NCBI GenBank assembly: GCA_966211455.1
Contig: CBIHNI010000002.1
Location: forward strand, 124,001-188,000
DNA: 64,000 bases
Direction of reading: 5' to 3'
Source of the DNA: 21-14-0-10-47-8 sp966211455
GTDB taxonomy: Bacteria > Bdellovibrionota > Bdellovibrionia > Bdellovibrionales > Bdellovibrionaceae
Both the position numbers and the translations under genes were made by a program. The notes under the pieces are model-generated. The model saw nothing but the letters and a program-made list of their open reading frames with translations. It was not told the origin of the DNA and made no database searches. Positions 32,082 to 40,522 of the stretch are shown in pieces; within the stretch, counting starts at the first letter, position 1, and each line of letters opens with the position of its first letter.

Positions 32082-33043
32082 AGATTGGGATCCAATTGCA
32101 ATGTCAGAAATCGATGCAAGAAAAGGGCAGCCAGTTTCACCGTGCGGTTGTCGGAATCCAGCGGCGGGGAGACTTCGTAAATCGAGAAGCTTCGCCATTC
32201 GAAGGTTTTCACCAGCCACGAAAAGCTTTGCATCAGATCATCGGTTTTAAGACCGGTGGTCCAAGACTGCGAGCAGCCCGGAGCTTCGTTCGAAGTGATG
32301 GCATCAATATCCAGGCTGAGCCACAAGGGCTGCTTTTCATAGGGGCCTAAAACTTGTTTCAAAGTGGCAAGAAGGCCATCGGCTTGCACTTGCGAAAGGG
32401 GAATAAGCTTCGCACCCTGGGAAAGAGCCCAGTTCCAATGATGACGAGAATTGCAATGCGGCTGCAGACCGATTTCGACAAAATCAAACTGATCGCGGAA
32501 TTCGGTCAGCAGGCGGCGAAACGGAGTGCCCGAGTTGAGGCTTTGATCCGCCGGCCGCACATCCAAATGCGCATCGAAATTGACCACCAAGGGGCGGCGT
32601 TTTTTGGCAAGCTCGGCGCGAATAAATCCGGCGCCATCGGCGTAGCCGTAATCGTGTCCACCACCAAGGCCCGCCCAAGCTAGGCCCGCGTCCGTCGCAT
32701 TCTGTGCGAGACGTGCGCCAGCGTTGTGACGTTCGGCAAGACTTAAACTTAAAGACACGTCGCCCGCATCGACAATACGGGGTTTTGATTTCAGCTGCAC
32801 GTGCGGGGTCATCTTGTAAAAGAATTTGCGAATGGCCGCAGGTGCTAGGCCCGCGCCTTCGCGTCCGCCGTTGAGCTGAATGCCTTCGTGATCGGGATAA
32901 CCCCAAAGCAAAAGATCGGATGTGAGACCCGGACCTAAAGTTGAAGGACCCAGGTCGGAAACGCAGTCTCCCAATCGGGGGTCTTCAGGGTCATGTTTTG
33001 AAAAATAAAGCGAATTGTCCGTTGGTTTCCAAGCCGGCGTCAT
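32078..33043 (-). CDS. Ureohydrolase, formimidoylglutamase-like
   Basis: This 321-residue arginase-fold enzyme has all three metal-ligand motifs: GLGGGHDYGYADG, VVNFDAHLDVRP and WLSLDIDAITSNEAPGCSQ. The last lacks the DP of arginase and agmatinase and ends in APGCS, as in HutG formimidoylglutamase. It probably hydrolyses a guanidino or formimino substrate with two Mn ions. Its neighbours act on amino acids (threonine aldolase-like, kynA). The exact substrate is uncertain. The stop overlaps the next gene by 4 bases, and it starts 2 bases after the upstream secreted-protein gene. Confidence 0.82.
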   Translation of the reverse strand: MTPAWKPTDNSLYFSKHDPEDPRLGDCVSDLGPSTLGPGLTSDLLLWGYPDHEGIQLNGGREGAGLAPAAIRKFFYKMTPHVQLKSKPRIVDAGDVSLSLSLAERHNAGARLAQNATDAGLAWAGLGGGHDYGYADGAGFIRAELAKKRRPLVVNFDAHLDVRPADQSLNSGTPFRRLLTEFRDQFDFVEIGLQPHCNSRHHWNWALSQGAKLIPLSQVQADGLLATLKQVLGPYEKQPLWLSLDIDAITSNEAPGCSQSWTTGLKTDDLMQSFSWLVKTFEWRSFSIYEVSPPLDSDNRTVKLAALFLHRFLTLQLDPNL

Positions 33044-33045
33044 GA

Positions 33046-33585
33046 TCAGCGCGCGGTAACCTTAGAAAGCTCAAGACGTTGAGCGGTCTGACCGGTTTTC
33101 GGATCGTAGAATTCAAGCACGGCGCGCATTTGCTCGACGTTCAGGGTGCCCAGTACCACCGATGCTTGATCGGTCAGGTAAATGCGCCAAGCATTGTTCT
33201 GTCCCGGAGACAGGGCGTACATGAACTGGCGGTTGTTGCCGTTGATGTTGAACTGCACGCGGGTGTAATCTTCGAAAGTCACCTGCGCTGATTGATCCTG
33301 CCAATTTCCAAGCAAGCGGCGCAAAGACACAAAATCGATGGTTTCAAGAATTAAAGTTTCGCTGTTTTTGTTCGATGTCTGTCCGCGAATACCATCAAAA
33401 GTGGTCAGCTGAGACAAAGAGTTTTCGACATTCGGGTTGTTGGCTTCAAGGCGATAAGTGCGAGCGGTTTCGCGATCGACCAAAAAACGAGCATCGTCGC
33501 TGACGACGATATAACCATTCACGCTCACGGCGTGAGCCAAAACCGATAAAAGCAAAGATGAGATAAAAACAAAGAGATTCTTCAC
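33046..33585 (-). CDS. Secreted hypothetical protein
   Basis: This 179-residue protein has a signal peptide (MKNLFVFISSLLLSVLAHA) and a compact mature domain without Cys (VSVNGYIVVSDDARFLVDRE, VQFNINGNNRQFMYALSPGQ, LGTLNVEQMRAVLEFYDP). It looks beta-rich. No family was recognised. It sits in a minus-strand operon of metabolic genes, 2 bases upstream of the HutG-like gene and about 77 bases downstream of the creatininase-like gene. Its role in the periplasm is unknown. Confidence 0.75.
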   Translation of the reverse strand: MKNLFVFISSLLLSVLAHAVSVNGYIVVSDDARFLVDRETARTYRLEANNPNVENSLSQLTTFDGIRGQTSNKNSETLILETIDFVSLRRLLGNWQDQSAQVTFEDYTRVQFNINGNNRQFMYALSPGQNNAWRIYLTDQASVVLGTLNVEQMRAVLEFYDPKTGQTAQRLELSKVTAR

Positions 33586-33662
33586 AATGAGGTGGTTTTA
33601 CTGCCCTGATTGATGGAGTCAAAAATATTCGTCACGAATCGACGCTCTGTATCGGGTGTTTT

Positions 33663-34382
33663 TCAGCGTTTGCTTATTTTGTCCGCAATTGCCTGCGCGG
33701 CCAGAGTGAAAATCTCTTTGCCATGGGCCGGGGTGGAGAGTCGCGGATCTGACTCCATGCGTCCGTCCGGAAATGTTTCGCGAAAACGTTCGGGGCTTAA
33801 AGGCCAATCTGTTTTGGCAACGGTCGGAAAAAATTTGAATTCGCGCTCGGTTTGATAAGCTTCAGGATGGGTGTGCATGGTCAGTGCGATCTCGCCGCAG
33901 GTGGCGTGAAAGCCATTGGCTTTACCGAAAACTTTGTCTTCGTACTGCGTGACTTCGGGTTGATGCCACCAATTGTAAAGTTGAAATCGAAGGCGGGGGT
34001 GATCATGCAAAATTTCCGAGAAGCTGGCCTGCAAAGTCGGAATGTTTCCGCCGTGGCCGTTGATAAAAATAAATCGATCAAAACCCGCGCGTGCATAGCT
34101 GGAAACAATCTCTTTTAAAACCAAAAGGTAAGTCGAAGGCTTCAGTGCCGCCGAACCGGCAAAATCCATATGATGCAAGGCCATACCATAGCAAAGGGGC
34201 GAGGCGACGATGGTTTCGGTTTTGCGACCGACCTCTTTGGCGATCTCCCAAGCTGATAAGAAATCGGTTCCAATCAGGCCCGTGGGGCCGTGCTGCTCGG
34301 TCGAACCGACGGGAATGATGATATCTTTTTTTGTTCGCAGGTATTGATCCACTTCGGGCCACGTCATCAAATACAGTTCCAT
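33663..34382 (-). CDS. Creatininase-family amidohydrolase
   Basis: This protein of about 239 residues has the creatininase-family metal motifs: IIPVGSTEQHGPTGLIGTDF near the start, then FIFINGHGGNIPTLQASFSE and FHATCGEIALTMHTHPE. Family members are Mn/Zn amidases acting on creatinine, formamidopyrimidines or mycofactocin peptide; the substrate here is unknown. The ATG at 34382 is chosen over the GTG at 34388 because AGAGG lies 5 bases before it. It is the first gene of the operon leading to kynA and is divergent from 34415 with only 32 bases between starts. Confidence 0.88.
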   Translation of the reverse strand: MELYLMTWPEVDQYLRTKKDIIIPVGSTEQHGPTGLIGTDFLSAWEIAKEVGRKTETIVASPLCYGMALHHMDFAGSAALKPSTYLLVLKEIVSSYARAGFDRFIFINGHGGNIPTLQASFSEILHDHPRLRFQLYNWWHQPEVTQYEDKVFGKANGFHATCGEIALTMHTHPEAYQTEREFKFFPTVAKTDWPLSPERFRETFPDGRMESDPRLSTPAHGKEIFTLAAQAIADKISKR

Positions 34383-34414
34383 CTGCACCTCTGTTGTGAT
34401 TCAATTCCAAAGAG

Positions 34415-34945
34415 ATGGATTTGTCATTCAGTCTTACGACAATTTTTCCGCGAACTTTGCAGCTGTTGGATCGGTTGGAAAGCGAACGTCTTCAGCGCGA
34501 TTTCATGCAAAGCTGGGGGATGGATCAGCTGCATTTCTTCCCGATGATGCTGAAAGAAAACGGAAAGCCGCAGGCTTTGATCGAAACCGCCGATTATGAA
34601 TACCAGATTTACCGTCTGAAATATCGGGACGAGGGCGCGCAAAGAAAAGAAGGCGCGCACCTGATGATCAATCCCAGCTGCCAGTTTGTGCGCATTCAGG
34701 CAGCGGCCGCGAGCCTGCAATTGCCGGCCGGAGTGTACGCCCTTTGGAGAGATGTAAAAAACGAAGTGAAACAAAAGCGCCTCGGGGTTTCCGAGGCGAC
34801 TTTATTGGATCGTCTGCAAGAGGATCTGATTTTACTTCCGCAAGAGCTCTCATCTGCGGATTTGGCGGTGCTCAATGAGCTTGTGGATCAGGGGCTGGTT
34901 TATTTTTCAGGTCCCACGCCGTTCATGATTTCGCCCAAGGCTTGA
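34415..34945 (+). CDS. Hypothetical cytoplasmic protein
   Basis: This 176-residue soluble protein has no signal or membrane segment. Recognisable pieces are a mixed N-terminal domain (TTIFPRTLQLLDRLESERLQ, MMLKENGKPQALIETADYEY) and a helical C-terminal part (EATLLDRLQEDLILLPQELS). No family was recognised. The start is divergent from the creatininase-like gene by 32 bases, so each promoter probably lies in the other gene. Its last 46 bases overlap the 3' end of the convergent HD-GYP gene, a long antisense overlap. Confidence 0.65.
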   Translation: MDLSFSLTTIFPRTLQLLDRLESERLQRDFMQSWGMDQLHFFPMMLKENGKPQALIETADYEYQIYRLKYRDEGAQRKEGAHLMINPSCQFVRIQAAAASLQLPAGVYALWRDVKNEVKQKRLGVSEATLLDRLQEDLILLPQELSSADLAVLNELVDQGLVYFSGPTPFMISPKA

Positions 34946-35841
34946 ATGTAATTCAAAGGATAGCGTCCCACCGCCGTGATCATCAGCTGACGGACGGCTT
35001 CTTTGCGTGGCACATTTTCGAAAGTGATCAGGCGGTCGACCATATTGCACGGGGCGACGATCACCGACAAGGGATCCATCTTCGCCTCGACAAGGCCGTT
35101 CGGATAACCTTTGCCGTCAACGTACTCTTCATGCTGGGCGATGATGTTGATCACCGATGTGTCGAAGTGTTTTTTATCTAAGACTTTCTGCGCGCCGGTC
35201 AGTGGATGCATTTTGTAAAGCTTCAGTTCGTCCGCGGTCATCTGCACGGTCGGGCGATTGATTGCCAGGCCCGAATGGAAATGCTCGAAGTCATGCAAAA
35301 GTGCACCCAGACTTAAAAGCTGCAACTGCTTCGGATCGGTGACGCCGACTTTCTTAGCCAAGGCAATCGACAGCGAAGACACAGTCACCCCGTGGTGCGC
35401 GATATTCTGATCGGCATTCTTGATATTCATAATGCTGGAAAGAGATTGCTCTTCTTGATCCAGAAATTGGACGAATTTCGCGGCCGCGTCTTTGGTTTCA
35501 TTGTAGGTGGCGACGTTTTCGGGATTTTCCATCACCGCTTCGGCGTTGGATTGCTGATTGCCCTGGATGATCTCGGCGCGGTTGTTGATGTCTTTTCCGG
35601 AATTTTTATCGTAAGCCATTTCGATATTGCGCTGAAGATAAGTGCGGTAAGATTCTTCGGCTTCGGGCAGGATAAACATTTTCTTAAGCTTCTTGGCTTT
35701 CAAGCGCTGCAAGCGATCGCCTTCGAAAGAGTCGCCTTTGCGAAGATAGAGAATGTATTTTTCGTTGATTTTCACGTAAGCGTCGAAATCGATTGCTTGG
35801 TCGCCGCGCAAAGTGCTCACTCGGATTGGGACATGTTCCAT
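34900..35841 (-). CDS. HD-GYP domain protein with altered HD motif
   Basis: This 313-residue protein has an N-terminal domain of about 140 residues (MEHVPIRVSTLRGDQAIDFD, YLRKGDSFEGDRLQRLK) like those before Bdellovibrio HD-GYP domains, then an HD-GYP domain. Metal-site elements are present (NIAHHGVTVSSLSIALAKKV, IAQHEEYVDGKGYPNGL). The GYP loop is intact, but the usual HDIGK is HDFEH (ALLHDFEHFHSG), so the conserved Gly-Lys pair is missing. HD-GYP proteins break down cyclic di-GMP; this one may have changed activity or act as a sensor. The 3' end overlaps 34415-34945 by 46 bases. Confidence 0.85.
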   Translation of the reverse strand: MEHVPIRVSTLRGDQAIDFDAYVKINEKYILYLRKGDSFEGDRLQRLKAKKLKKMFILPEAEESYRTYLQRNIEMAYDKNSGKDINNRAEIIQGNQQSNAEAVMENPENVATYNETKDAAAKFVQFLDQEEQSLSSIMNIKNADQNIAHHGVTVSSLSIALAKKVGVTDPKQLQLLSLGALLHDFEHFHSGLAINRPTVQMTADELKLYKMHPLTGAQKVLDKKHFDTSVINIIAQHEEYVDGKGYPNGLVEAKMDPLSVIVAPCNMVDRLITFENVPRKEAVRQLMITAVGRYPLNYIQALGEIMNGVGPEK

Positions 35842-35930
35842 GCTGGTCTCGTTCTGCCAAAGGTTTTTGCTAAAAGTTATTTACCAAGTCGTTTGCCAAG
35901 CTTGCGATGACCCATTACCATCGAAAGTAT

Positions 35931-36455
35931 ATGGCTGATCTTGATATAGAAATTCTAAAAGAATTCCAGAACGAGTCAAAGATTCTCATCGATAAAATGG
36001 GAAGCATCCTCGACACATGTGAAGGCGATTATTCGCAAGTCAAAGGTCTAGAGGAATACGGGCAGAACGTTGATCGCATCATGGGTGCGGCGAAAAGTTT
36101 GGCTCTTTTGGCCGAGCCGGATCATATGATTCACAAGATTGCCGATTACTCGGCCATCTGTAAGGCGGTCGGTTACAAGAGCTCGCAGATTTCAGGTAAC
36201 GAGCAGTTCTACGATATCTGCGTCGCCCTGTTGATGGATGGAACCGAAGTTCTGAAGGTGATGATCGACAATCTGACAACCGGCAAGAACACGATCCAAG
36301 AACTTTTCTCGAAAACTTTCTTGGAAAGGTTGCGTTGGGTGTCCTCGGTGTTCAGCGCCGACATTCGCGGCAGCGTCGATGTGAACAAGGGGCAGAAGAC
36401 CAAGCTTTCCCAAGATGATATCGACGATCTGTTGAAAAAGCTGGGGCTGGATTAA
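35931..36455 (+). CDS. Helical protein with C-terminal FliM-like motif
   Basis: This 174-residue protein is largely helical and begins MADLDIEILKEFQNESKILI, which resembles Hpt-type or CheA-P1-like helical domains, but the phosphorylated histidine motif is not evident. The C-terminus TKLSQDDIDDLLKKLGLD matches the LSQxxIDxLL peptide that FliM uses to bind CheY. It could therefore recruit a CheY-like response regulator; one is encoded at 40523-40939. The ATG at 35931 is preferred over the one at 35907 because GAAAG lies just upstream and the start resembles related proteins. It overlaps queG at its 3' end by 4 bases. Confidence 0.7.
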   Translation: MADLDIEILKEFQNESKILIDKMGSILDTCEGDYSQVKGLEEYGQNVDRIMGAAKSLALLAEPDHMIHKIADYSAICKAVGYKSSQISGNEQFYDICVALLMDGTEVLKVMIDNLTTGKNTIQELFSKTFLERLRWVSSVFSADIRGSVDVNKGQKTKLSQDDIDDLLKKLGLD

Positions 36456-37525
36456 GACAGGCTTTTTAAGGCCCACTCGGCCAGTTCGCGCAGCTTTTCG
36501 TCTTTTCGCCAAACCAAGATTTCTTCTCTCAGCTCGACCAGGCCTTGATTGGTGGCGACGACGATTGCGTTTCGTCGCAGGCCAAAAGGGCCGGCTCGCT
36601 TCAAGGGACTGCCTTGAAATTTTCGTTCAAGTGCTTTACCGGATAGGGTTAAGATCTCACGAAGTTCGAAGATCAAATCCTGTCTTGCCGCTTCGCTCAG
36701 CTCACGCTTCGGTTTTTGCTCGAGAGGCACAGATTGCAGTTTTAAATCCTGCCGGAAAGCTTTGCCATTCCAGGGGCAGACGGTCTGACACAAATCGCAG
36801 CCAAAAAACAAATCGCCAATCCCGACCCGAAGATCGCTTGCGGGAATCTGTCTGGACTCGATGGTCAGATAGGAAATGCATTTTTGCGCATTGAGAAGTC
36901 GGGGCGCTTCGATCGCTTGGGTGGGGCAGATGTCGATGCAGCGGGTGCAGGTGCCGCAGAAATCTTGAACCGGCTTTGTTTCCAGCGCAGATTTCATCGA
37001 CGTGACGATTTCTCCAAGCAAAAACAAACTGCCCTTTTGCGGATGAATCAGACAGGTGTTCTTGCCGATCCAGCCCAGTCCCGCCCGGTAGGCCAAATCT
37101 CTTTCCAAAATCGGTGACGAGTCTGACAAACAGATAAAGACTTCGTCCGGGTAAAGCTCACGCAGTCGGGCCGCGATTTTTTCAAGCTTTTCTTTGAGCC
37201 AAAAATGATAATCTTCACCCTGCGCGTACAAAGCGGTGCGAAGATTTTTTGACGAGTCGATCGGTTTTGGATGTGGAACATAGGGGTGAGCAAAGACCAA
37301 AGCTGACTCGAAGCGTTCGTCGATAAGCTTGGGGTTTTCTTTGAAGGGGAGGTGGCGTTTCAGATATTCCATCTCGCCTTGATAGTTCTGCTCGATCCAC
37401 TGACGATAAAAGGAAAGGCTCACTGGATTTTGCAAGGAGCTCGCGCCCCAATGGGAAAATCCTTGAGCTTCGGCCTCGCAGCCCACAAGTTGGTTCAGAT
37501 CGTCATGAAAAGAAGACATCGACAT
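36452..37525 (-). CDS. queG: Epoxyqueuosine reductase
   Basis: This protein of about 357 residues matches QueG. It has an N-terminal cobalamin-binding domain with AYRAGLGWIGKNTCLIHPQK, two [4Fe-4S] cluster motifs (CGTCTRCIDICPTQAI and CDLCQTVCPWN), and a C-terminal HEAT-like segment (LKRAGPFGLRRNAIVVATNQ). It reduces epoxyqueuosine in tRNA to queuosine, the last step of queuosine synthesis. The exact start is uncertain: ATG codons at 37525 and 37519 and a TTG at 37534 are possible, none with a strong ribosome site. It is divergent from the nucleotidyltransferase gene at 37561. Confidence 0.93.
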   Translation of the reverse strand: MSMSSFHDDLNQLVGCEAEAQGFSHWGASSLQNPVSLSFYRQWIEQNYQGEMEYLKRHLPFKENPKLIDERFESALVFAHPYVPHPKPIDSSKNLRTALYAQGEDYHFWLKEKLEKIAARLRELYPDEVFICLSDSSPILERDLAYRAGLGWIGKNTCLIHPQKGSLFLLGEIVTSMKSALETKPVQDFCGTCTRCIDICPTQAIEAPRLLNAQKCISYLTIESRQIPASDLRVGIGDLFFGCDLCQTVCPWNGKAFRQDLKLQSVPLEQKPKRELSEAARQDLIFELREILTLSGKALERKFQGSPLKRAGPFGLRRNAIVVATNQGLVELREEILVWRKDEKLRELAEWALKSLS

Positions 37526-37560
37526 CGCGCTCAAATTTACCTAACATTTCAGGGAGCGTC

Positions 37561-38775
37561 ATGGACTTATATCGACAGAACCCGCAATTTGAATTGGCCT
37601 CGAGGATTTGCGAAAAATTGCAAAGCAAAGGCTATCAGGCGCTTTTCGCCGGCGGCTGCGTTCGGGACTTTCTTTTGCACCGACACCCCAATGATTTCGA
37701 TGTGGCCACCAATGCGACTCCGGATCAGGTTGAAGCGCTTTTCCCGAAGACCGTCGCGGTCGGGAAAAATTTTGGCGTCATCGTTGTGGTTGAAGGCGGT
37801 ATCCAGGTCGAAGTCGCCACATTTCGCAAAGACGGGCCTTATCAAGACGGCCGCCGTCCGACCTCGGTGCATTTTGCGCAGGCGGAAGAGGATGCTCAGC
37901 GCCGGGACTTTACGGTGAACGGCCTTTTTTATGACCTGAAAACCAATTCGGTTTTGGATTATGTCGACGGCAGCGTGGATCTGAAGAACAAACAAATCCG
38001 CGCCATCGGCGAGGCGAAAAAGCGTTTTGAAGAAGATCATCTGCGTCTGCTGCGTGCCGTGAGATTTGCCGCCCAATTGGATTTCGAAATTGAAGCCAAA
38101 ACCTGGTCGGCGATCAAAGATTGCCGAAACCTGATTCAAACCGTCAGTGGCGAGCGGATTCAGGACGAGCTCACCAAGCTTTTGCTCAGTCCGAAGCTCG
38201 AGTTGGGGCTTGAGCTTTTCTTTGAAAGTGGCCTTTTGGGAAGCCTGCTGAAAAACGAAAGTCTTTTGTGGAAGCCGCCGCAGATGGTGTTTTCGCGTAA
38301 AGAGAAAAACAAAGAAGATCATTGGTTCCGCTTTTTTCTGTGGCTGAAAATGTCGCAAACCGAAGGCGCGTCGCTTTTCCATTTTGAAAATCTTTGCGAC
38401 AGCTGGAAGTTTTCACGCGATTTGAAGCAAAAAACGCTCAAGGCGCTGCAGTGGATCTATGAAGATCGGCCCTTTTTGCGTCATCCGCTGGGCGAGCTTT
38501 TGGCTCTCAGTTACCAACCCGAACATCTGCGCGGAATGATGGAGTACTCGGAGCACAGTCTACAGGATGAAGAGCGTCCAGGCTTTGAGCGCTTTCTTTC
38601 GCGTCGCCTTGAGCTTGGAAGAGAAAAGCCAACACCCTGGGTGGCCGCTTCGGATTTTGCAGGTTTTCTGCAGGGCGAGGAGCTGGGAAAGGCCCTACGG
38701 CTTTGTTATTGGGAGCAGCTTGAAGGCAACGCCAAAGCCAAGACAGATTTATTGAAAATGTGGGGGATCGGATGA
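37561..38775 (+). CDS. CCA tRNA nucleotidyltransferase/poly(A) polymerase
   Basis: This 404-residue class II nucleotidyltransferase has ALFAGGCVRDFLLHRHPNDF followed by DVATNATPDQVEALFP (catalytic DxD in DFDVAT), the ERD-type motif AQRRDFTVNGLFYDL, and EEDHLRLLRAVRFAAQLDF. It adds CCA to tRNA 3' ends or A tails to RNA; the two activities cannot be separated by eye. Length and motif order are typical. The stop overlaps the RDD gene start (ATGA at 38772-38775). Confidence 0.9.
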   Translation: MDLYRQNPQFELASRICEKLQSKGYQALFAGGCVRDFLLHRHPNDFDVATNATPDQVEALFPKTVAVGKNFGVIVVVEGGIQVEVATFRKDGPYQDGRRPTSVHFAQAEEDAQRRDFTVNGLFYDLKTNSVLDYVDGSVDLKNKQIRAIGEAKKRFEEDHLRLLRAVRFAAQLDFEIEAKTWSAIKDCRNLIQTVSGERIQDELTKLLLSPKLELGLELFFESGLLGSLLKNESLLWKPPQMVFSRKEKNKEDHWFRFFLWLKMSQTEGASLFHFENLCDSWKFSRDLKQKTLKALQWIYEDRPFLRHPLGELLALSYQPEHLRGMMEYSEHSLQDEERPGFERFLSRRLELGREKPTPWVAASDFAGFLQGEELGKALRLCYWEQLEGNAKAKTDLLKMWGIG

Positions 38776-39323
38776 ATACGGCCAGCACCTGGCGACGAAT
38801 CTTTGCTTACGGGATTGATTCGACGATTTTAGCTTTCTGTCTTCTGCCATTTTGGATTCAGGTCTGGGTCAGCACCATGCTGGATGAAAGCATCACCATC
38901 GATTGGCAATGGCTGGCGGGTGCTTTGCTGTTGCAGCTCTTTTACAAGTGGAGCTTTTTGTACCTTCTGGGTGGAACGATGGGAAAGCTGATCATGGGTC
39001 TTCGGGTTGTGCCTTCGGATCAGTCCGAAACCGAGCTTGGACTTTTTCAAAGTTTTCTGCGAGTCGCGACCGACGGTCTGTCCTTTTTCTTTGGCGTGGC
39101 GCCCAGGGCTTTGCTGCTTTTAAGGTTGGATCGCACGCACATCTCGGACTGGGTGGCGGAGACAAGGGTCGTGCAACTGGCCCCGCAGACGCAGCTGATG
39201 CGCCGTCACTGGATGCTTGCGCTCTTTGTGATTTGGATCGCATTCTTTTCGCAGTTTCAGAATATCTACCGCACCTTCCAGGACCTCGAGTTCGAAGACG
39301 GGCAGATCGTGGTGGTTCGCTAG
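38772..39323 (+). CDS. RDD-family membrane protein
   Basis: This 183-residue inner-membrane protein fits the RDD family: WRRIFAYGIDSTILAFCLLP with the Arg-Asp elements in the first helix, YLLGGTMGKLIMGLRVVPSD after the second, and further hydrophobic segments (LMRRHWMLALFVIWIAFF). Function is not established; some RDD proteins are Na/H exchangers. The ATG at 38772 overlaps the nucleotidyltransferase stop by 4 bases and is preferred to the GTG at 38760. Repeat element copy B begins 25 bases after the stop. Confidence 0.8.
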   Translation: MNTASTWRRIFAYGIDSTILAFCLLPFWIQVWVSTMLDESITIDWQWLAGALLLQLFYKWSFLYLLGGTMGKLIMGLRVVPSDQSETELGLFQSFLRVATDGLSFFFGVAPRALLLLRLDRTHISDWVAETRVVQLAPQTQLMRRHWMLALFVIWIAFFSQFQNIYRTFQDLEFEDGQIVVVR

Positions 39324-39347
39324 GAGCTGCGCTTCGGAGAGCTGTTC

Positions 39348-39914
39348 GGATTGCTCGTCACAGCGGTGGCTTGGTGTAATTGCCAGTGCATCCGTCCGTG
39401 TGCCTGGCCGGCCGCGAAGGCTGCAAGCCGGCCATCGTGGCTGGGCGCCCCGGCCGCCTTGTCCAAATGAGGGGACGAAATCAGAATACGAATGCTTGAG
39501 GGGATCTGGTTTGGATTTGAGAGGGGCTCTTCTCTCGATTCCGGTAAACCGGCGAAGCCGACGGTTTACCGGAATTAAGAGGAAGGATCTCTTTGACTTG
39601 AAGGACCTTCGCTCCGAATCCGGCATATTGGCATTTTGCCCATTATACCGGATTTGCACGAGAGGGCCTTTGTGAAAAAAAGGAGAGGACGACTCCGAGA
39701 GTTTCACTCTGAGGCCTTCGTCCCGAGGCCTTCACCCCGAAACCATAGAAAGAACCTTCAATCAAAGCTCAGCCGAATTTTTCCCCAAACATTGGAATGG
39801 ACGGCCCGGATGGCCGTCCGTCGCGGGTTCGGGCCGGCAGAGGCCGGGGGCGCCCAGCCCGATTGGCAGGACGTACGGCCCTCATGATACGCGAAAGGCC
39901 ACAAAGCCCGAGCC
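39348..39914. repeat. Mosaic intergenic repeat element, copy B
   Basis: This is the longest copy and lies between the convergent RDD and cheX genes. From the left end (ATTGCTCGTCACAGCGGTGG) it shares about 250 bases with copy C, including GACGAAATCAGAATACGAAT, a hairpin of CCGGTAAACCG arms (39541-39572) and TTGAAGGACCTTCGCTCCGA. Two degenerate copies of a 14-bp unit related to GAGGCCTTCACCCC lie at about 39710-39740. From 39783 to the right end (GATACGCGAA at about 39885) it shares the block with CCCCAAACATTGGAATGGAC and a GGACGGCC/GGCCGTCC hairpin (39799-39819) with copy A. It therefore combines both internal types. I see no gene in it. Confidence 0.85.
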
Positions 39915-39937
39915 ACTCCAACCCATTCTCGCGCACC

Positions 39938-39975
39938 TAAAAAACAAAACCCCAGGCGGTAAAGCCCGGGGTTTT
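39938..39975 (-). terminator. Intrinsic terminator of the cheY-cheX operon
   Basis: On the minus strand an AAAACCCC/GGGGTTTT stem (39968-39975 with 39946-39953) with GC-rich inner pairing is followed by a T-rich stretch (A-rich bases 39939-39949). It lies about 35 bases past the cheX stop. Confidence 0.8.
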
Positions 39976-40010
39976 AAACTCAGTCCAATCTTCGCGCCGA
40001 GGCGCCGAAA

Positions 40011-40508
40011 TTACGTGACCGTAATGTCGACGTGGAATGAAGTGCCGTTTGGCAAGTTGAATGGGATCACCAGGGTCGCACCGTTGTGGTGTTTGCTGAT
40101 GATGAAAGTTCCTTTGATCACAGAAGGGATGGCCATTTCGAAGCCGTAGCCCATTTGGTTCAAAGTTGTCTTCGCGGTTCCGTAGATTTGGTTGGTCATT
40201 TCGCCCACCGCATCGGCCACGCCGTCGTTCACTTCGGTGAACTTTTCGCCCAGCATGTTTTCTAGGATCGTGAAGATCGCCTCTTTGGTGAAAGAGATCG
40301 ACATCGTTCCCTTCATTTGTCCGAAAACCATTCCGACCATTCCGGCGACGTCGCCTTTGGCTTGGAATTTTGGTTCGACCGAAGGCTTACCGACTGTGAC
40401 TTCGGTTTGTGCCATCAAAGAAACTGTTTTGATCACACCCTCAACGAAAGCGTTGATAAAGCGCTTGTCGAGCAGGGGGTTGGCTTTTTCCATTTTTTCT
40501 GCACCCAT
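40011..40508 (-). CDS. cheX: CheX-type CheY phosphatase
   Basis: This protein of about 165 residues matches CheX. It begins with the helix FINAFVEGVIKTVSLMAQTE and continues GMVGMVFGQMKGTMSISFTK. The phosphatase helix motif ExxN is in DGVADAVGEMTNQIYG, followed by a C-terminal strand region. CheX dimers dephosphorylate CheY-P in bacteria that lack CheZ. The gene lies 14 bases downstream of cheY on the same strand, an expected substrate-enzyme pair. The ATG at 40508 is chosen because AAGGAG lies 7 bases upstream; the longer frame extends into cheY. Confidence 0.9.
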   Translation of the reverse strand: MGAEKMEKANPLLDKRFINAFVEGVIKTVSLMAQTEVTVGKPSVEPKFQAKGDVAGMVGMVFGQMKGTMSISFTKEAIFTILENMLGEKFTEVNDGVADAVGEMTNQIYGTAKTTLNQMGYGFEMAIPSVIKGTFIISKHHNGATLVIPFNLPNGTSFHVDITVT

Positions 40509-40522
40509 TGAGCTGCTCCTTC

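Noticed and set aside
37567..38382. 271-codon minus-strand frame opposite the tRNA nucleotidyltransferase gene
   Set aside because: It is an antisense shadow of a gene with clear catalytic motifs; no ribosome site or domain.
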